Source: Pseudomonas thivervalensis
GTDB taxonomy: Bacteria; Pseudomonadota; Gammaproteobacteria; Pseudomonadales; Pseudomonadaceae
DNA: 64,000 bases
Direction: 5' to 3'
Assembly: GCF_001269655.1 (NCBI RefSeq)
Contig: NZ_LHVE01000013.1
Span: 124,001-188,000 of the forward strand
This document shows, in pieces, positions 59,308-64,000 of the stretch. The translations under genes were made by a program, and so were the position numbers. The notes below the pieces were generated by a model. That model was not told the origin of the DNA. It did no database searches and worked only from the letters and a program-made list of their open reading frames with translations. Within the stretch, counting starts at the first letter, position 1. Each line of letters starts with the position of its first letter.

Positions 59308-59751
59308 TCAACGCGCCGGCGGCTGCTCACCCAACGGCACCACCGCCATGGTCAGGCGCGACACGCAGTTGACCTTGCCCTCGTCATTGACCAGGCGGAT
59401 GTCCCAGACCTGGGTGGTGCGGCCCAGGTGAACCATCCGGGCCGTGGCGGTCACCCGTCCGCTGCGCACGCCGCGCAGGTGGTTGGCGTTGATCTCCAGG
59501 CCCACACAGTAGAACTTGCTGGCGTCGACACAGAGATAGGCGGCCATGGACCCGACCGTTTCGGCCAGCACCACCGAAGCACCGCCATGCAGCAGGCCGA
59601 ACGGCTGGTGGGTGCGTTGATCGACCACCATACTGGCGGTCAGGGATTCGTCGTCGAAGGACTCGAACCGAATGTCCAGCACTTCGCTGATGGTGTTTCT
59701 ACCGGCGGCGTTCAGTTGCTCGATGTTGGGGATGGTGCGCCACAGACTCAT
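59308..59751 (-). CDS. PaaI/hotdog-fold thioesterase
   Basis: The start at 59751 (MSLWRTIPNIEQLNAAGRNTISEVLDIRF) is preceded by an AAGGGCAA-type ribosome site. The 147-residue hotdog protein has the family motif PFGLLHGGASVVLAETVGSMAAYL and YCVGLEINANHLRGVRSGRVTATA. It hydrolyses acyl-CoA thioesters, probably of medium-chain or aromatic acids; specificity is not known. It lies between sixA and the hydrolase pair on the same strand. Confidence 0.92.
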   Translation of the reverse strand: MSLWRTIPNIEQLNAAGRNTISEVLDIRFESFDDESLTASMVVDQRTHQPFGLLHGGASVVLAETVGSMAAYLCVDASKFYCVGLEINANHLRGVRSGRVTATARMVHLGRTTQVWDIRLVNDEGKVNCVSRLTMAVVPLGEQPPAR

Positions 59752-59797
59752 CGTTGCCCTTCCTTTGTTGTTTATTGCATTCAACCCCGCACAGCAC

Positions 59798-59886
59798 CGT
59801 GGGAGCAAGGCTTGCCCGCGATGCAGACGCTGGCGTAGATCAGGTGTTGCGCGTCGCCACCATCGCGGGCAAGCCTTGTTCCCACA
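59798..59886. repeat. REP-like inverted pair
   Basis: GTGGGAGCAAGGCTTGCCCGCGAT at 59799 and ATCGCGGGCAAGCCTTGTTCCCAC ending 59886 are a variant REP family, immediately after the sixA stop. Confidence 0.88.
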
Positions 59887-60330
59887 TCACAGACGCTTGA
59901 GCCTCATCGCCCCGGCCAGCGGCAGATCGCCTTCCAGCTCGGCCAGGCCAGCGGTTTGCACTTGCTCGGGTTGTTGCAGATGGCCGTGCTGCAGTAAGCC
60001 CAGCAGGCTGCCCACCAACGGGTTGTGGCTGACCAACAGCACATCGTCCTGATCCTTCAGATGCCGCAGCACCTCGGCCGGCCGGGTCTCCGGCGTGAGC
60101 CAATCGACGGTGATCAGTTCAGGCTCGAAGCCCAGTGCTTCGCGCACCAGTTGTGCGGTCTGCTGGGCACGCACGTAAGGGCTGGCGTAAATGGCGTGCA
60201 ACGGCTCGCCCATCAATCGGCCGGCACTGAGCAACACTTCCTCGCGGCCATGCACCGTCAAGACCCGTTCCGGATCGGGGCGGACACCATGGGGCTCGGC
60301 TTCACCGTGACGCAATACCCACAGTTTCAT
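59887..60330 (-). CDS. sixA: Phosphohistidine phosphatase SixA
   Basis: The start at 60330 gives MKLWVLRHGEAEPHG, with the RHG catalytic motif at residues 7-9. Upstream sequence of the frame belongs to the overlapping DUF4389 gene. The 147-residue enzyme is a histidine phosphatase, with second His in LLVSHNPLVGSLLGLL and Arg in YASPYVRAQQTAQLV. SixA removes phosphate from the HPt domain or NPr. It overlaps the DUF4389 gene by 4 bases. Confidence 0.94.
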   Translation of the reverse strand: MKLWVLRHGEAEPHGVRPDPERVLTVHGREEVLLSAGRLMGEPLHAIYASPYVRAQQTAQLVREALGFEPELITVDWLTPETRPAEVLRHLKDQDDVLLVSHNPLVGSLLGLLQHGHLQQPEQVQTAGLAELEGDLPLAGAMRLKRL

Positions 60331-60674
60331 AGCTTCGGCTCCTCGTCCCGGACAGGGTGCGGGGCCGGCGCCACGGCGTGAGGCGCTTCGCCTTCCGGCG
60401 TGCGTGGCGTCGGCCAGTCCGCGAACGGCCAAGGTTTCTGGTCGCTGTGGAAAGTGCCGAAACGGCCGATCTGCGCCAGGAACTGGCTCAGGCTGTCGCC
60501 GAAATTCATCAGGCTGGCGCTGGGCGCGCCGTAGATCAGCCGATAGATCAATTGCACCAGCACCACGGCGCCGAGAATGAATTGCGCCACCTGCCAGACC
60601 AGCAGGTAAACCACCATCCACAGCACACGCAGCAGGATGGATTCGTATTGGGGTTGCCCTTGCGGATCGTTCAT
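60327..60674 (-). CDS. DUF4389 domain membrane protein
   Basis: This 115-residue protein has an N-terminal hydrophilic stretch and a hydrophobic helix (ILLRVLWMVVYLLVWQVAQFILGAVVLVQLIYRLIYG). NFGDSLSQFLAQIGRFGTFHSDQKPWPFADWPTPRTPEGEAP is the conserved DUF4389 pattern. The end overlaps sixA by 4 bases, and it follows gpsA by 30 bases, as usual in Pseudomonas. The function is unknown. Confidence 0.9.
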   Translation of the reverse strand: MNDPQGQPQYESILLRVLWMVVYLLVWQVAQFILGAVVLVQLIYRLIYGAPSASLMNFGDSLSQFLAQIGRFGTFHSDQKPWPFADWPTPRTPEGEAPHAVAPAPHPVRDEEPKL

Positions 60675-60704
60675 GGCTCGCTCCTGCTTGCGGTCAATAG
60701 CGGT

Positions 60705-61730
60705 TCAGTTGAAACCGCTGGTGGAAATGAAATCGACGTCGGTCTTCGGTTCGCCACGCATCAACAGCTCGATCACCTGCTCAAGCGTGCGCCCTTCGAA
60801 CAGAATCGCGTGCAGCCCGGCGACCAGCGGCATGTACACCCCGGCCTCCTGGGACTTGGCCTTGAGCACCTTGAGCGTATTGACCCCTTCGGCCACTTCT
60901 CCCAGGCGCGACACTGCCTCGTCGAGGCTCAAGCCTTGGCCGAGGGCAAAGCCGACCTGATAGTTGCGGCTCTTGGGCGAGGAACAGGTGACGATCAGGT
61001 CGCCCACCCCGGCCAATCCCAGGAAAGTCATCGGGTTGGCGCCCTGGCTGACGGCAAAGCGGGTCATTTCCGCCAGCGCGCGGGTGATCAGCATGCTCTT
61101 GGTGTTCTCGCCCATGCCCAGCGCCACCGCCATGCCGGCGATGATCGCATAGACGTTCTTCAGCGCCCCGCCCAGTTCCACCCCGAAACGGTCGGCACTG
61201 GCATAGACCCGAAAGGTGCGGCCATGGAGCGCGGCCTGGACCTGTTGGCACAGTTCCTCATCCTCACTGGCGACCACCGTGGCGGTCAGCGCGTGCTCGG
61301 CTATTTCTCGCGCCAGGTTCGGCCCCGAAATCACACCGATCCGCGCCTTGGGCGCGATTTCTTCGAGAATCTCGCTCATCAGCTTGAAGGTCTGGGCTTC
61401 GATGCCCTTGGTCAGGCTCACCAACAGTTTGCCGCTCAAGCGCTCGGCATGGGGCGCCAGCACCGACCGCAAGGCACTGGAAGGCAAGGCGACGAAGAAC
61501 AGGTCACTGCCCTCCAGTGTGGCCTGCAAGTCAGTCACCGCTAGGACTTCCGGGCGGATCTTGATGCCCTTGAGATAACGCGGGTTCTCGCGGTTGACCC
61601 GGATGGCCTCGGCCTGTTCCGGGTCACGCATCCACTGGCGCACCGGGTGGCCATTCTCGGCCAGCAAGTTAGCCACGGCGGTACCGAAACTCCCGCCTCC
61701 CAGGACCGCAATCGGGCGCTGTTCAGTCAT
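60705..61730 (-). CDS. gpsA: Glycerol-3-phosphate dehydrogenase [NAD(P)+]
   Basis: The start at 61730 (MTEQRPIAVLGGGSFGTAVANLLAENGHPVRQWMRD) is the usual one; an ATG five codons earlier is also possible. The 341-residue enzyme makes sn-glycerol 3-phosphate for phospholipid synthesis. Visible are the dinucleotide loop GGGSFGTAVA, LVSLTKGIE, VISGPNLAREIA, and the catalytic Lys in VELGGALKNVYAIIAGMAVALG. GLAGVGDLIVTCSSPKSRNYQVG follows. It heads the gpsA-DUF4389-sixA run. Confidence 0.97.
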   Translation of the reverse strand: MTEQRPIAVLGGGSFGTAVANLLAENGHPVRQWMRDPEQAEAIRVNRENPRYLKGIKIRPEVLAVTDLQATLEGSDLFFVALPSSALRSVLAPHAERLSGKLLVSLTKGIEAQTFKLMSEILEEIAPKARIGVISGPNLAREIAEHALTATVVASEDEELCQQVQAALHGRTFRVYASADRFGVELGGALKNVYAIIAGMAVALGMGENTKSMLITRALAEMTRFAVSQGANPMTFLGLAGVGDLIVTCSSPKSRNYQVGFALGQGLSLDEAVSRLGEVAEGVNTLKVLKAKSQEAGVYMPLVAGLHAILFEGRTLEQVIELLMRGEPKTDVDFISTSGFN

Positions 61731-61929
61731 ATGCAATCCGTTCATCCATACCAAGTGGCAATGCGGGGCATTATACGGAGCGGCCGGATGGCGACCAGCC
61801 CCGGCAACAATTACCGCTAGCTGTAGGAAGCTGACCACCAATTCCTAGGAAAATGCTGTCAACGTGAATGGAAAAGTCGTTCAGCTCAGTTAACATGCCG
61901 GTCATCCTTCCATTCTCAAAGGCTGTGCC

Positions 61930-64000
61930 GTGTCTGTTGGTCCCTCTCGCTCAGGTTCGTCCCTGCTATTGGCACTGATCATCAGCCCGCCAGTGCTGGC
62001 CGACGACTTGTTCGTGGACAGCCAGCCCCTGCCCCAGGTACTGACCGCCACGCGCCTGAAACAATCGCCGGCGGCGGTGCCGGGCAGCATGACCGTGCTC
62101 GACAGTGAGCTGATCAAGGCCAGCGGCGCGCGGGACATCAGCGAACTGCTGCGCCTGGTGCCGGGCATGATGGTCGGCAACATCAGCGGCAACCAGGCCG
62201 CCGTCAACTACCACGGCACCAACGCCAGCGAAGCCCGGCGCATGCAAGTGCTGATCGACGGCCGCTCGGTGTACCGCGCCGGCCTGGCCACGGTGGACTG
62301 GAGCGATATTCCGGTGGCCATGGAAGACATCGAGCGGATCGAAGTCTTCCGCGGCCCCAACACCGTCAGCTATGGCGCCAACGCGCTGATGGCGGTGGTC
62401 AACATCATCACTCGGGCGCCAGCAGACAGCCACGGCACCCGGCTGAAAGTCACCCGGGGCCAGCGTGGCATCAGCGACTGGTACGCCAGCCAGGGCAGCG
62501 GATGGGAAGGCGGCGACCTGCGGCTATCGCTGTCGGGTCAGGAAGACGATGGTTTTGACAGCGACCGCAACGGCGCCGATTACCGCGACAGCCGCCGCCT
62601 GAACCGCTTCAACCTGTCCGTCAGCCAGACGCTGGACGAACGGCAGAGCATCGACTGGCAATTGAACGCCAAGGATGGGACCAACCAGCGGCCTTATACC
62701 TACCGCCCTGTGTTCGCCGGGATTACCGCCGCTGGGGATAACTCCGACGTCATCGCCAAGGATTATGCCGGCTCACTGCGCTGGAACCTGGACCTGGACC
62801 CTGACCACAGCCTTTATGTACAAGGCTCGATCCAGCACTGGGATCGCCAGCAGACCTGGCGCGCCTGTGACGCCGAGGTGTCCTTCAGCCCGCCACTGAC
62901 CGACCTGTGGCAGCTCAACCCCTACTATGCCGAAAAGCTGGCGCGCAACATCCCCAGCTACATCAACAGCGGCGCGCCAGCCGGCACGCCCCAGGAACAG
63001 GCGTTGGCCAACCAGGTGCTCGACCAGTGGCGCAACGGCGCCTCGCAAACCCTGTGCGGCGATATCGACCAGAGCGCCCGGGAATCGCGCTACGACCTGG
63101 AGATCCAGGACACCCTGAGCCTGTCCGACAGCCTGCGACTGGTCACCGGGGGCAACTATCGCTACGACCGCGCTGACTCGGAAACCTACTTCAACGGTAC
63201 CCTTGACGACACCACGTGGCGCCTGTTCGGCCAGCTCGAATGGCGGGCCACCGAGCATTGGCTGTTGCAGGGCGGCGCGATGTTCGAAGACACCCGCCTG
63301 ACCGGCAGCTCGCTGACCCCGCGGATCGCGGTCAACTACCTGATCACCCCGCGCCACGGCCTGCGGGCGGTGTACTCCGAAGCCGTGCGCTCGCCGGACA
63401 TGTTCGAGAACAACGTCAACTGGAGCTATCAGGTCACCAACCTGCAACCCGCCGCCTTCGGCCAGAACAGTGCCCGTTACTTCGTCCGGACCCGCGGCCC
63501 GGGCAACCTGGAGCAAGAACACATGCGTTCCCGGGAACTGGGCTACAACGGTTATTTCGTGGACCTGGGGCTGGCGGTCGACGTGAAACTGTTCCATGAC
63601 GAAATCACCGGCATGATCAGTGAACCATTGCGCAACAATCAGTACATCGCCAGCAACAGCAACGAATCGCAATTCTCCGGGGCCGAAACCCAGTTCGACT
63701 GGCGCATGACCAGCGCCGACCGCTTGCGCCTGACCTATGCCTATGTCGACGCCCAGGCCAGCAACCCCCTCGACGAACAACTGACCGCCCGCAACAGCGG
63801 TTCGGCCGGCTGGCTACGGGACTGGGGCCAGGGCTGGAACAGCGCGCTGTTCTATTATGCCGCCGACGACCTCAACGGCTATCGCTTCGAACGGGTGGAC
63901 ACCCGCCTCGCCCGGCGCATTCCCCTGGGCAAGGCCAGCCTGGAACTGGCGGGCGTCCTGCAGCAGCGCCTGGACAACCAGCCCATGACCTTCGTCGACA
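61930..64000 (+). CDS. TonB-dependent outer-membrane receptor (3' truncated by window)
   Basis: The frame is open from the GTG at 61930 to the window end. It is the only start in frame after a TAA at 61891, with AAAGG 7 bases upstream. A signal peptide (SSLLLALIISPPVLADDLF) is followed by the plug domain. This has LTATRLKQSPAAVPGSMTVLDSELI, GARDISELLRLVPGMMVGNI, QVLIDGRSVYRAGLATVDW and IERIEVFRGPNTVSYGANALMAVVNIITR. Beta-strands of the barrel follow. The ligand is unknown. The plug looks complete, but I see no clear TonB box. About 690 residues are visible. Confidence 0.93.
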   Translation, partial: MSVGPSRSGSSLLLALIISPPVLADDLFVDSQPLPQVLTATRLKQSPAAVPGSMTVLDSELIKASGARDISELLRLVPGMMVGNISGNQAAVNYHGTNASEARRMQVLIDGRSVYRAGLATVDWSDIPVAMEDIERIEVFRGPNTVSYGANALMAVVNIITRAPADSHGTRLKVTRGQRGISDWYASQGSGWEGGDLRLSLSGQEDDGFDSDRNGADYRDSRRLNRFNLSVSQTLDERQSIDWQLNAKDGTNQRPYTYRPVFAGITAAGDNSDVIAKDYAGSLRWNLDLDPDHSLYVQGSIQHWDRQQTWRACDAEVSFSPPLTDLWQLNPYYAEKLARNIPSYINSGAPAGTPQEQALANQVLDQWRNGASQTLCGDIDQSARESRYDLEIQDTLSLSDSLRLVTGGNYRYDRADSETYFNGTLDDTTWRLFGQLEWRATEHWLLQGGAMFEDTRLTGSSLTPRIAVNYLITPRHGLRAVYSEAVRSPDMFENNVNWSYQVTNLQPAAFGQNSARYFVRTRGPGNLEQEHMRSRELGYNGYFVDLGLAVDVKLFHDEITGMISEPLRNNQYIASNSNESQFSGAETQFDWRMTSADRLRLTYAYVDAQASNPLDEQLTARNSGSAGWLRDWGQGWNSALFYYAADDLNGYRFERVDTRLARRIPLGKASLELAGVLQQRLDNQPMTFVD

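Overview
The window reads as chromosomal DNA of a Pseudomonas species, most likely of the P. fluorescens complex (corrugata/brassicacearum-like). The evidence is high-GC coding DNA, the order rne / murB-ptp-kdsB-ycaR-lpxK-exbD-exbB-comEC, the GST-transglutaminase-FadE block, the gpsA-sixA-thioesterase-hydrolase block, and dozens of the short REP palindromes typical of these genomes. The species is inference; no 16S or typing gene is present.

Layout. 1-1440 is the C-terminal part of RNase E. 1883-6253 is a molybdenum hydroxylase operon (iorA-iorB-xdhC-mocA) placed between rne and the murB operon. 6513-13374 is an eight-gene envelope operon from comEC to murB. 13519-22623 holds a DUF2062 protein, a YadG/YadH-type ABC exporter, a GST, a transglutaminase-like protein, FadE, a small conserved protein, a LysR regulator and an AlaX-like tRNA editing protein.

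23096-36390 is a complete-looking Tad/Flp pilus locus in two convergent halves. The secretin RcpA, the lipoprotein TadD and a DUF3613 protein are on the plus strand. The minus strand carries two Flp pilins, the prepilin peptidase, an AAA ATPase, RcpC, TadG-like, two TadE-like pseudopilins, TadZ, TadA, TadB and TadC. A REP array containing a 259-base tandem duplication lies between them. An AraC protein with a degenerate receiver domain lies divergent to the pilins.

37570-43605 is the most unusual region. It is a lower-GC cassette with an Lrp-type regulator, a YczE-like membrane protein, an AmmeMemoRadiSam-like radical SAM enzyme, a Cys/Met-metabolism PLP enzyme, a fold-type I aminotransferase and a LysE-family exporter. 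It sits against the 3' end of a tRNA array. I recognise each family but not the combination. It looks like an amino-acid-derived small-molecule pathway with its own regulator and exporter. Its product is unknown to me.

43855-44268 is a Glu-Gly-Glu-Gly tRNA operon with a good promoter and terminator. The rest is ordinary accessory and core material: a membrane protein of unknown function, an HBM-type chemoreceptor, a MocR regulator, an SDR and an MDR oxidoreductase, pyrF, a two-component system, a five-EF-hand protein, an AI-2E family membrane protein, a DUF4892 protein, two alpha/beta hydrolases, a thioesterase, SixA, a DUF4389 protein, GpsA, and the start of a TonB-dependent receptor that runs off the window.
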